A stretch of DNA of 37,055 nucleotides from Armatimonadota bacterium (GTDB lineage Bacteria > Armatimonadota > Fimbriimonadia > Fimbriimonadales > GBS-DC): the NCBI GenBank assembly GCA_013359125.1, contig JABWCR010000026.1, positions 1 through 37,055 on the forward strand, written 5' to 3'. Below, one piece after another: positions 26,861 to 34,671 of this stretch. Both the position numbers and the translations under genes were made by a program. The notes under the pieces are model-generated. The model did no database searches, was not told the origin of the DNA, and saw nothing but the letters and a program-made list of their open reading frames with translations. Within the stretch, counting starts at the first letter, position 1, and each line of letters begins with the position of its first letter.

Positions 26861-27933
26861 ACGTCGTGGTAACTGGCGGCGGGACGGGCGGCCATCTCTA
26901 TCCGGCGCTGTGCCTGTTGGCCGAGCTTGAGAAGAAGGGACATACAGTCGCCTATATCGGAAGCCAAGCGGGTCTGGAGGGGCGGACCCAGATGCCGTGC
27001 GACTCGACCTTGCTCGATATGTCGGGCATCAAATACTGGACGCGAAATCCCGTGAGAGCCTTCTTTGCGCTCCGACGATTGAGAGCCCAAGCAGAAGAAG
27101 CGATCGCGAAGTTCCGAGCCGACATCGTCATTGGCACGGGGGGCTATGTCTCGGCGCCTGCGCTGTCGGCTCAACAGGGGCTTGGCGGTCGATCCTATCT
27201 AATCGAACCGGATGCGATGCCGGGCCAAGCCAACAAGCGCCTCGCTGCCAAGAGCAAAGCAGTCTTCTGCGCCTTTGACGAAGCGTTGCCGGTGTTTGGA
27301 GTCAAGGCCTCGCGCACCGGTCTTCCCATCCGCCAAGAAGCCCTTCTCAACATCGACCAATCCGCCGCGCGATGCGAACTGGGCCTCAAACCGGATCGAT
27401 TTACTGTGCTGATAGTGGGCGGCAGCCAGGGTGCCGTTGCCCTTAACGATGCGGCGCTCAATGCGATACAGCGAATAGCGACCGATGGCATTCAATGGCT
27501 GCACGTTACCGGTCCGGCCAACTTTGAGTCGAACCGCCAGACAGCGGACCGATTGGGCTTGAACGGCAATTACCATCCCGTTCCCTATCTGCAAGGAGAG
27601 CGGATGGGCCTAGCCTACCGCGCCGCAGACATGGCCGTTTCGAGGTCGGGATCGAGCACAGTTAGCGAACTGGCGGCGAACGGACTACCGGCAATTCATG
27701 TGCCCTTTCCTGCGGCCGCTCGCGATCATCAACGGTATAATTCGGAAGCGCTTTCGAGCCGCGGAGCGGCGATAACCATGTTGCAGTCCGATCTATCGCC
27801 CGAGGCGCTCTCGCAAGTCGTCAACCAATGGCGCGACGATGCCAACGCGCGATTAGAAGCCGGTCGGCGGGCAAAGGAATGGAGCCGGCCAGACGCGGCG
27901 AGCCGAATTGTAGAACTGATAACCGAGGGATAA
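26857..27933 (+). CDS. murG: Lipid II synthase MurG (UDP-GlcNAc transferase)
   Basis: MurG transfers GlcNAc from UDP-GlcNAc to lipid I at the inner face of the membrane. The 358-residue protein of GT28 type has the first Gly-rich loop 'VTGGGTGGHLYPAL' (5-18), the second 'IGTGGYVSAPAL', the donor-domain loop 'IVGGSQGAVALND', and 'VSRSGSSTVSELAANGLPAI' with 'PFPAAARDHQRYN', the UDP-GlcNAc pocket. The common 'SRAGA.T' is SRSGSST here, a mild change. No membrane segment is visible, as expected for a peripheral protein. The ATG at 26857 lies in the ftsW stop codon; upstream in-frame sequence belongs to ftsW in another frame and was excluded. The next gene starts 4 bases after the stop. Confidence 0.96.
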   Translation: MNVVVTGGGTGGHLYPALCLLAELEKKGHTVAYIGSQAGLEGRTQMPCDSTLLDMSGIKYWTRNPVRAFFALRRLRAQAEEAIAKFRADIVIGTGGYVSAPALSAQQGLGGRSYLIEPDAMPGQANKRLAAKSKAVFCAFDEALPVFGVKASRTGLPIRQEALLNIDQSAARCELGLKPDRFTVLIVGGSQGAVALNDAALNAIQRIATDGIQWLHVTGPANFESNRQTADRLGLNGNYHPVPYLQGERMGLAYRAADMAVSRSGSSTVSELAANGLPAIHVPFPAAARDHQRYNSEALSSRGAAITMLQSDLSPEALSQVVNQWRDDANARLEAGRRAKEWSRPDAASRIVELITEG

Positions 27934-27937
27934 GAGC

Positions 27938-30214
27938 ATGAGCGCCGCGGCGCTATCGCCGACAGGAATTCCGATCAGCGTTACAGGACAGCCGTCCATC
28001 GACGATCGCTTTCATCTGATCGGTATCGGCGGCGCCGGCATGTCGGGCATGGCGTTCGCGCTCATGGAACAGGGAGCGCAAATCTCCGGTTCAGATCGAA
28101 CCGAATCGCCGACTATCCAAGCGCTGCGACAGGCGGGCGCTCAGATCGGGATCGGCGATTGGTCCGGCCTGGTCGCACAGGCCACCTGGATCGTCGCCTC
28201 CGATGCGATTTGGCCCGACCATCCTGAGATTCAATGGGCGCTTGAGCGCGACGTGCCTGTATGGCGGCGATCCCAGATGCTGGCTTGGCTCTTAAGGGAT
28301 AAGCGTTTGATTGCGGTCGCAGGCGCGCATGGCAAGACGACTGCCACCGCCATGATCGCCGCGATCTTGGAACAAGCCGGATTGGATCCCGTCGTTGCGC
28401 TGGGCGGCGAGCCGTTGAGAAAGGGGCCTCAGTGGAGAGGCGGTTGGAGAATCGGTCAGGGCGAATGGGCTGTGGCCGAAGCGTGCGAAGCCTACGGCGC
28501 ATTCTTAGACCTGACGCCCGAGATTGCTCTGGTTACGAACATCGAAGCCGACCATCTGGATCACCACAAGAGCTTTGACGCCCTGAAGAAGAAGTTTCGC
28601 GCCTTTATCCAAAGCGCCAGCCGGACGGCCATCGTCTGCGCGGACGACGAAACCGCTGTAAGAGTCGCACAAGAATCGGGCAGGGCGTACGAGACCTACG
28701 GATTCGACCAAGGCGCTTTAAAAAGCATCCGACTGGCCGTGCCCGGCAGGCACAACGAACTCAATGCGCTTGGAGCGATCAGCGCAGCGCTCAAGTGCGG
28801 TGCGACGATCGACGATTGCAAGAAGGCCTTGGAGGCCTTCTCGGGAACTCACCGTCGGCTGGAGCATGTCGCCGAACTCCAAGGCATTGCCGTCATCGAC
28901 GACTATGCCCATCACCCGACCGAGATTAGAGCGAGCATCGAGGCGGTTCGAACCAGTTATCCAGATCGCCGTCTGATCGTCGTATTCCAGCCGCATCTTT
29001 ATAGCCGCACTCGCGACTTTCTTCAGGAGTTTGCAGACGCCCTCGCATTGGCCGATTGGGCCGTCCTGACCGATATCTATCCTGCTCGCGAAACGCCCAT
29101 TCCCGGCATCAGCGCCGCCGTGATCGTGGAGCGGCTGCACGACTTAGGCAAGAGCAACGCCCGATATGTGCCGGTTCTCAGCAAGATCGCGCCAGTCATC
29201 GCGCCGAAGCTCCGAGAATCCGATGTTCTGGTACTGATGGGCGCGGGCGATATTGACAAGGTTCCGGCCCAAGTGGTCCGTCGCTTGGAGCATCGAGACA
29301 GCCAACTCCGAATCGCCGTCCTCATGGGCGGCGATTCGGAGGAGCGAGAAGTCAGTTTGATATCCGGGCGCCGGGTGATGGATGCGCTCCAAGAACAGGG
29401 ATTTGAGACGGTGGCAATCGATCCCGCCAAGCCTGGCGAACTCGCTCAACTCGCGACCGATGGCGGCTTCGATGCCGCTTTTGTCGCCCTTCACGGGCGG
29501 TATGGCGAGGGCGGATCGATACAGGGCTTGCTGGACATGCTCGGCATCCCTTACACAGGTTCCGATCCGCTGGCTTCGGCATTGGCTATGAACAAGGCGG
29601 CCTCCTTGGCGATTCTTCGCCAAGCTGGATTGACGACCCCCCAAGGTCAACTGGTTCACCGGGGCGACGCTCTGCAAATCGATCCGCCCTGCGCAGTGAA
29701 GCCGAACTCGGGCGGTTCCACCTTGGGCGTCTCGATCGTCCGAAACCCCGATCGGCTCGATGCCGCGCTGGAACGCGCATGGGCGCTGGACGAGGCCGCA
29801 TTAGTCGAAGAGTTGATCGAAGGCGTCGAGATCAGCGCGACTATCCTCGGCTTGGACGATCCAGTCTGTCTGCCGCTGGTCGAGATTCTGCCGCGACAAG
29901 GTTTTTATGATTTTCAAGCCAAGTACGAACAGGGCGCAACCGAGGAGATCGTGCCAGCGCGCATCTCGACACAAGCGACCGAACGAGCGAGCGAGGCCGC
30001 GCTCGTCGCCCACAAAGCGATCGGTTGTCGCGGCCTGAGTCGCGTCGACATGATCATCCGGGACGACGAACCGGTCATCCTTGAAATCAATACTGTTCCG
30101 GGTTTGACCCCGACTTCGCTTGCGCCTCGTTGCGCCGAGGCTGCCGGAATCTCTTTCGGAGAGTTCTGTCGATTGCAGGTCGAATACGCGCTTCAAGCAT
30201 GGAGCCGAATCTGA
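27938..30214 (+). CDS. Bifunctional MurC-Ddl fusion (UDP-MurNAc:L-Ala ligase and D-Ala-D-Ala ligase)
   Basis: The 758-residue protein joins two cell wall ligases. Residues about 24-448 are MurC: 'FHLIGIGGAGMSGMA' (25-39), the ATP loop 'VAGAHGKTTATAM' (127-139), 'EACEAYGAFLDLTPEIALVT' (181-200), 'NIEADHLDHHKSFDALKKKF' (201-220), 'DDYAHHPTEI' (321-330), and 'QPHLYSRTRDF' (351-361). Residues about 457-757 are Ddl: 'VLMGGDSEEREVSLISGRRV' (461-480), 'HGRYGEGGSIQGLLDMLGIP' (519-538), 'GSDPLASALAMNK' (541-553), 'VKPNSGGSTLGVS' (587-599) and 'EINTVPGLTPTSL' (716-728). Both active sites look complete. A similar fusion is known from Chlamydia. murB, usually between murC and ddl, is absent. The frame is continuous across the junction, so it is not two overlapping genes. 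It overlaps ftsQ by one base. Confidence 0.95.
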   Translation: MSAAALSPTGIPISVTGQPSIDDRFHLIGIGGAGMSGMAFALMEQGAQISGSDRTESPTIQALRQAGAQIGIGDWSGLVAQATWIVASDAIWPDHPEIQWALERDVPVWRRSQMLAWLLRDKRLIAVAGAHGKTTATAMIAAILEQAGLDPVVALGGEPLRKGPQWRGGWRIGQGEWAVAEACEAYGAFLDLTPEIALVTNIEADHLDHHKSFDALKKKFRAFIQSASRTAIVCADDETAVRVAQESGRAYETYGFDQGALKSIRLAVPGRHNELNALGAISAALKCGATIDDCKKALEAFSGTHRRLEHVAELQGIAVIDDYAHHPTEIRASIEAVRTSYPDRRLIVVFQPHLYSRTRDFLQEFADALALADWAVLTDIYPARETPIPGISAAVIVERLHDLGKSNARYVPVLSKIAPVIAPKLRESDVLVLMGAGDIDKVPAQVVRRLEHRDSQLRIAVLMGGDSEEREVSLISGRRVMDALQEQGFETVAIDPAKPGELAQLATDGGFDAAFVALHGRYGEGGSIQGLLDMLGIPYTGSDPLASALAMNKAASLAILRQAGLTTPQGQLVHRGDALQIDPPCAVKPNSGGSTLGVSIVRNPDRLDAALERAWALDEAALVEELIEGVEISATILGLDDPVCLPLVEILPRQGFYDFQAKYEQGATEEIVPARISTQATERASEAALVAHKAIGCRGLSRVDMIIRDDEPVILEINTVPGLTPTSLAPRCAEAAGISFGEFCRLQVEYALQAWSRI

Positions 30215-31035
30215 TGGCCAAGCGGGCAGTCAAGCCGTCGGTTCGAACTCGAAAGCGTCGACGCAGTCATTCTTTGGTCGGCTGGCTCTGGGCGATCGCG
30301 GGATGCGTCTTGGCGATCAGCGTATGGGCCGCGCCGTCGTTGCAGCCGATGCGCGCAAGCGTAGAGAACTGCCCAATGGAGGCTCAGCAAGAAATCCGAC
30401 GACTGATTGCGGGCAATCTAGAAGCCGGTATAGGATGGAACGCTAACCTAAGCGAGTTGGAGCGATCGATAGCCGCTTTGCCGTGGGTCAAATCGGCAAG
30501 CGCGAGAGGTCACTGGAGCGGTCGACTGACCACGACGATCGAACCGCGCGTGCCCTATCTGTCTGTACAGAACGGTAGCAGATACCTCTCCATCGATGAG
30601 AGCCGCGTCGCCTTCCTCCCTCCTCAAGCCCGCAAGAATCCCCGGCCGATGTTTGATCAAAGCCATCGCCAACTGATCGTCGAATCGAAGGCGAACATCA
30701 AGGAAGGCCAGGCGATTCAAGGCGCAGCGACCCGGTTCGCCTTCGACTTTGCAAGGGCGCTGGACCAGGAGAACTTCCCCTTTCCTTACAGCCTCACCAT
30801 ACGAAAAGGGGGGAACATGTGCTTAAATATAAGAGCCAAGGCACAAGATGTTGGGTTGACAACGCGATATGAGATCGGTCTCCCGGACAAACTCTCGGCC
30901 AAAGTGGAGGCTGTTCTCAAAACGCTCAACGGACGACCGGTTTCCGGCGGCGCTGTGGAATACGTCAACGTGAGCGCCCCTGACAAGATTACGGTGAAGA
31001 TGGCATCGCAGGACAGGAGCGAAAGAAATGAGTAA
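30214..31035 (+). CDS. ftsQ: Cell division protein FtsQ (POTRA domain)
   Basis: FtsQ is a bitopic divisome scaffold that binds FtsL and FtsB. The 273-residue protein has a very basic cytosolic start (1-20), one membrane helix (about 23-43), and a POTRA-like region with 'LPWVKSASARGHWSGRLTTT' (89-108), followed by 'IEPRVPYLSVQNGSRYLSID', the typical 'E+.Pva......yylD' pattern. The C-terminal beta domain extends to about 265. The ATG at 30214 shares its A with the upstream TGA and has GGAG at 30201-30204; an ATG five codons upstream is possible but has no site. Similarity in this family is low, but topology and position agree. The stop lies 8 bases inside the next gene. Confidence 0.9.
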   Translation: MAKRAVKPSVRTRKRRRSHSLVGWLWAIAGCVLAISVWAAPSLQPMRASVENCPMEAQQEIRRLIAGNLEAGIGWNANLSELERSIAALPWVKSASARGHWSGRLTTTIEPRVPYLSVQNGSRYLSIDESRVAFLPPQARKNPRPMFDQSHRQLIVESKANIKEGQAIQGAATRFAFDFARALDQENFPFPYSLTIRKGGNMCLNIRAKAQDVGLTTRYEIGLPDKLSAKVEAVLKTLNGRPVSGGAVEYVNVSAPDKITVKMASQDRSERNE

Positions 31036-31804
31036 CTTTTGGGATCGAGCGCGAGGCAACGGGTTCGCGCCGTCCTTTTTTGTGATGTGGCTGTTGCTTG
31101 GAGTGCTATTGGTCAGTGCTCTGAAGGCGCAGCAGAACGTCCGCAAAGACCTTCCCAGTTCGCGCTTTCCCGAATTGGCTCGGGAATACATGGTGAAGGC
31201 CAAGACCTTGGAGAAACTGGAAGAGGAGATCCGCCTCTTGCGCGACAAAAGCACAGAGATGGAGAACGCGCTTGCAACGGGCAGTCAAAAGTCTCAGCTG
31301 TTAAACGACAGCCTTCAAGAAGCCAAGGTGCTGGCGGGGCTTTCCGCGCTTTCAGGCCCGGGCGTCGAGGTGCTTCTAACCGACAAATCGACCGAGAAGC
31401 GAAACGAGGGCGATCCGGCCTTGCTCAACATGTTCGCCATCCACGACTTTGACATTCTCCGCGTCGTCAACGAACTTCGTGCCGCAGGAGCCGAGGCGAT
31501 CTCGGTCAACGGCCAGCGGTTGGGCGTAAACGGCTGGATACGATGCAGCGGGCCGGTGATCTGCGTCAACGACATTCGCATGGCGCCCCCGTTCAGAATC
31601 TTGGCCATCGGAGATCCGCAAACATTGACCGGAGCGCTCAAAATTCCCGGCGGAGTTCTATCCGACATCGAGAACGCCGACCCCAACATGGTCAAGATCA
31701 TCAGCCATAATCAATTGACGATTCCGGGCTACGCGGGCAGCACCAAGTTTAAGTACGCAAAGCCCGTAACCGAGGCGGTCGCCAAGAACGAGGCGGCTCA
31801 GTGA
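31028..31804 (+). CDS. DUF881 (YlxW-like) membrane-anchored protein
   Basis: The 258-residue protein has a short cytosolic start, a membrane helix (about 16-33), a coiled coil (about 55-100, rich in Leu, Glu and Lys), and a C-terminal DUF881 domain (about 103-250). That domain shows 'LSGPGVEVLLTD', 'FDILRVVNELRAAGAEAISV', 'NGQRLG' and 'GPVICVND', with 'PPFRILAIGDPQTL' after them. The family lies in division or sporulation clusters of Gram-positive and related bacteria next to the small basic protein; its role is unknown, and a link to the divisome or envelope is inferred from context. It overlaps ftsQ by 8 bases and sbp by 4 bases (GTGA). Confidence 0.9.
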   Translation: MSNFWDRARGNGFAPSFFVMWLLLGVLLVSALKAQQNVRKDLPSSRFPELAREYMVKAKTLEKLEEEIRLLRDKSTEMENALATGSQKSQLLNDSLQEAKVLAGLSALSGPGVEVLLTDKSTEKRNEGDPALLNMFAIHDFDILRVVNELRAAGAEAISVNGQRLGVNGWIRCSGPVICVNDIRMAPPFRILAIGDPQTLTGALKIPGGVLSDIENADPNMVKIISHNQLTIPGYAGSTKFKYAKPVTEAVAKNEAAQ

Positions 31805-32157
31805 GGGCCGTCGGCCTCATTGGGCTCTTGGTCGGATTAGCGATCGGATATGTGCTCAATGTGCCCATTCCGGCGCAATGGGCGCCCTATATTTCGCTGG
31901 CGGCGCTGTGCGGAATGGACGCGGCGATAGGAGGATGGCGGGCCAGCGTCGAAGGTAAGTTCGTACTAGATGTCTTTCTCACCGGCTTCTTGGTGAACGC
32001 GCTGTTGGCGATGTTTCTGGCCTATCTGGGAGACATTTTAGGAGTGGAACTGTTGCTGGCCGCCGTCGTAACGCTGGGCGGTCGGATGTTCCTCAACTTG
32101 TCGGTGATTCGAAGGTTTTATCTTAATCAATGGGCGCTCAACCGGCGCCAAAGGTAG
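31801..32157 (+). CDS. sbp: Small basic protein (Sbp, DUF1290 family)
   Basis: The 118-residue membrane protein has four hydrophobic stretches (about 3-19, 28-45, 55-78, 80-100) and matches DUF1290: 'GLAIGYVLNVPIPAQWAPYI', 'SLAALCGMDAAIGGWRAS', 'FVLDVFLTGFLVNALLAMFL' and 'YLGDILGVELLLAAVVTLGG'. The C-terminus is basic ('RRFYLNQWALNRRQR'). The family is found beside DUF881 and upstream of ftsA or ftsZ in Firmicutes, Actinobacteria and relatives; its function is unknown. The start is GTG at 31801 in the DUF881 stop. Seven bases separate it from ftsA. Confidence 0.92.
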   Translation: MRAVGLIGLLVGLAIGYVLNVPIPAQWAPYISLAALCGMDAAIGGWRASVEGKFVLDVFLTGFLVNALLAMFLAYLGDILGVELLLAAVVTLGGRMFLNLSVIRRFYLNQWALNRRQR

Positions 32158-32164
32158 ACGCGAT

Positions 32165-33406
32165 ATGGCCTATGTGGTCGGACTAGACATCGGATCGACT
32201 AAAGTTTGTTGCCTGGCGATAGAACTGACGGCCTCCGGCTCGCTCCGAGTCGTCGGGCACGGCATTGCGCCTTGCAAGGGCGTACGGCGCGGAACGGTGG
32301 AAGACATCGACGAAACCGTACGAGCCGTCCGAGTCGCCAAAGAAGCCGCAGAGACGATGGCGGGCTTCGCCATCGATTCGGCCTATGTCGGCGTAACGGG
32401 CGAACACATCCTCTCGACTAACAGCAAAGGCGCCATCGCCATATCGAACGTAACCCGAGAGATCACCGAAGGCGACAAGAATCGAGCCATGCAGACGGCC
32501 AAGCAAGTCGTCCTGCCCCCCGACCGAGAAATCCTCCACGCCATCCCGCGGCATTACACCGTGGATGGGCATAAAGGCGTCGCCAACCCGGTCAACATGG
32601 CTGCATCGCGCCTGGAGATCGAAGCCCACATCGTAACCGCTGGCAGCGCGTTCTTGCGCAATGCGCGCCGATGTGCAGAGCGAGCCGGCATCGCGCCTGC
32701 CGAACTGGTACTGGAACCGCTGGCCGCCAGCATGGCCGTGCTCACGCCCGAAGAGAAAGAAGCAGGCGTCGCGCTGATCGACATTGGCGGCGGAACGGCG
32801 GATGTGGCTGTCTTTCACGACGGCTCCATCTTTGGCACGGGCGTTGTGCCGGTTGGCGCGCACCACGTAACCAAAGACATCTACATGATGTTCCGCACCG
32901 CCTCTATAGAAGAGGCCGAGCGACTGAAACTGCAATCTGGCTGCGCGCTGATCGATCTGGTCGGCGAGGACGAAGTCGCATCGTACGAAGAGATGTCTTC
33001 CAACGCCAAGCGATCAATTCCCAAGAAACTGCTGACCGAGGTGATCCAAGCCCGAATGGAAGAGATTCTCGAACTAGCCAGAGACGAAATCCGAAAGTCG
33101 GTTCGCAACGGGGCGCCCGCCGGAGGCATCGTGCTAACGGGCGGAGGATCGTTGCTCAAAGGAACGGTCGAATTGGCCCGCAAGATTATGAACGACCTGC
33201 CCGTCCGCGCTAGCGGACCATCGGTCGCGTTGGACGGATACGGCGACCGGGCCCGGCATCCGGGGCTATCGACCGCGGTCGGACTGGCCCTGTACGGCGC
33301 AAGCAAATTGAGACCGGAAGAAGCCGTGGTCGAGGTGCGGGATGGCGCCTTGGCCAAGATGTGGAGCAAAGCCGCAAGCGCATTCAAAGGATGGAAGGAA
33401 GACTAA
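32165..33406 (+). CDS. ftsA: Cell division protein FtsA (actin-like membrane anchor of FtsZ)
   Basis: FtsA polymerises on the membrane with ATP and tethers FtsZ. The 413-residue protein has the phosphate-1 loop 'VGLDIGSTKVCCLAIEL' (5-21), the 1C-domain with 'RGTVEDIDETVRAVRVAKEA', the phosphate-2 loop 'ALIDIGGGTADVAVF' around residue 202, and the adenosine loop 'GIVLTGGGSLLKG' around 320. The last 17 residues, 'KMWSKAASAFKGWKED', are amphipathic and resemble the FtsA membrane-targeting helix. All expected parts are present. A purine-rich site (aaaggtag) is upstream. ftsZ begins 22 bases downstream. Confidence 0.96.
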   Translation: MAYVVGLDIGSTKVCCLAIELTASGSLRVVGHGIAPCKGVRRGTVEDIDETVRAVRVAKEAAETMAGFAIDSAYVGVTGEHILSTNSKGAIAISNVTREITEGDKNRAMQTAKQVVLPPDREILHAIPRHYTVDGHKGVANPVNMAASRLEIEAHIVTAGSAFLRNARRCAERAGIAPAELVLEPLAASMAVLTPEEKEAGVALIDIGGGTADVAVFHDGSIFGTGVVPVGAHHVTKDIYMMFRTASIEEAERLKLQSGCALIDLVGEDEVASYEEMSSNAKRSIPKKLLTEVIQARMEEILELARDEIRKSVRNGAPAGGIVLTGGGSLLKGTVELARKIMNDLPVRASGPSVALDGYGDRARHPGLSTAVGLALYGASKLRPEEAVVEVRDGALAKMWSKAASAFKGWKED

Positions 33407-33428
33407 ACCACACACGGAGGATTGGCAC

Positions 33429-34580
33429 ATGGCGGGCAAAAATCGCATTCATCAAACCGAACTAAACTTGGGACAGAAAAAGTCTCACGCGATCATCAAG
33501 GTCATAGGCGTCGGCGGAGGCGGCGGCAACGCGGTCAATCGCATGATCGAGGTCGGCCTGCAAGGGGTCGACTTTATCGCCATGAACACCGATGCGCAGG
33601 TGCTGGACGTATCGGACGCCGACATCAAGATTCAACTGGGCCAGAACGTCGCGCGCGGCCTGGGAGTGGGCGGCGACCCGACCGCCGGACGCAGCGCCGC
33701 AGAGGAAAGCCGAAGCGAAATCGTGGAATATCTAGACGGCGCCGATCTGGTCTTTATTACGGCCGGCATGGGCGGCGGCACGGGCACGGGCGCCGCGCCC
33801 GTAATCGCCGAGATCGCAAAAGACTGCGGAGCGCTGGTAGTAGCCGTCGTAACCAAACCGTTCAAGTTCGAAGGCCCCCGACGCGCCCGAATCGCCGCCG
33901 ACGGCGCGGCCAACCTGCGCGAAAAGGTCGACACCATGATCCAGATCAACAACGACCGATTGGTGGACATTTCGGAACGAACTACCACTCTGATCGACGC
34001 CTTCAAAGCCGCCGACGACGTTCTGCGCAGCGGCGTCCAAAGCATCTCCGACATCATCCAAGTGGCGGGAAACATCAACGTCGATTTTGCCGACGTGCGG
34101 GCGATCATCCAAAGGGCCGGCACCGCGCTGATGGGCATTGGCAAGGGCACGGGCGAAAACCGAGCGCGCCAAGCCGCCGAAGCCGCCGTATCCAGCCATC
34201 TGCTCGACAGCTCCATCCGCGGCGCTACGCGCATCTTGGTCAATGTAACCAGCAGCCGAGACCTGACCGTTCACGAACTCGGCGAGTGCATGGACTACGT
34301 CTATCAATTGGCCGACCAGGACGACGCCAACATCATCATGGGGCACGTTTTTGACGAGAACATGATCGACATGGTGCAGGTTACCGTGCTGGCGACCGGA
34401 TTCCCCACCGGCGCCCCTCTGCCCGAACCGGTTGTGGAGGTCGCGGCTCCCGAGCCCTTTGTGGCGACGGAGGCACGTCGTCGAGGTACGGCCGAGGTTG
34501 CGATCGAGGAGCCCTCTCCGGCAGCGCCTCCCAAGGAAGACCGCGAGCTGCCAGCGTTTTTGCGAAGGCAGCGGTTGTAA
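33429..34580 (+). CDS. ftsZ: Cell division GTPase FtsZ
   Basis: FtsZ is the tubulin-like GTPase that forms the Z-ring. The 383-residue protein has the Gly loop 'IGVGGGGGNAVNRM' (26-39), the tubulin signature 'GMGGGTGTGAAP' (113-124), 'TKPFKFEG' (142-149), and the synergy loop 'NVDFADVRAIIQRAGTALMG' (about 215-234), followed by a short Pro/Glu-rich linker. The C-terminal peptide 'RELPAFLRRQRL' matches the conserved tail that binds FtsA and other partners. The ATG at 33429 is chosen for 'cggagg' 9 bases upstream; the frame is open about 29 codons further up but overlaps ftsA. It is the last gene of the cluster, followed by an inverted repeat and the CRISPR array. Confidence 0.97.
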   Translation: MAGKNRIHQTELNLGQKKSHAIIKVIGVGGGGGNAVNRMIEVGLQGVDFIAMNTDAQVLDVSDADIKIQLGQNVARGLGVGGDPTAGRSAAEESRSEIVEYLDGADLVFITAGMGGGTGTGAAPVIAEIAKDCGALVVAVVTKPFKFEGPRRARIAADGAANLREKVDTMIQINNDRLVDISERTTTLIDAFKAADDVLRSGVQSISDIIQVAGNINVDFADVRAIIQRAGTALMGIGKGTGENRARQAAEAAVSSHLLDSSIRGATRILVNVTSSRDLTVHELGECMDYVYQLADQDDANIIMGHVFDENMIDMVQVTVLATGFPTGAPLPEPVVEVAAPEPFVATEARRRGTAEVAIEEPSPAAPPKEDRELPAFLRRQRL

Positions 34581-34613
34581 AGTCTTAAAGAGAAAATAGA
34601 AGTCTTGTCCAGA

Positions 34614-34670
34614 AGGTCGTTGAGCGGACGAGGCGGGCGCGAAGCGGTTGGCTCGTCCGCTCAACGACCT
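34614..34670. repeat. Perfect 19-bp inverted repeat between ftsZ and the CRISPR array
   Basis: The arms 34614-34632 (AGGTCGTTGAGCGGACGAG) and 34652-34670 are perfectly complementary, with a 19-base GC-rich loop. The right arm ends one base before the first CRISPR repeat. There is no T tract on either side, so it is not a classic intrinsic terminator. It could block read-through from ftsZ, act as a factor-binding site, or mark the array boundary. The 33 bases between the ftsZ stop and the left arm are A-rich and show no clear promoter. Confidence 0.85.
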
Positions 34671-34671
34671 G

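Noticed and set aside
34614-34670. The palindrome as a standard Rho-independent terminator
   Set aside because: No T run follows either arm, so the intrinsic terminator label is not supported, although it could still reduce read-through.
34581-34671. tracrRNA or leader promoter directly left of the array
   Set aside because: I saw no stretch complementary to the repeat and no paired -35 and -10 boxes; only the A-rich segment and the palindrome are present.
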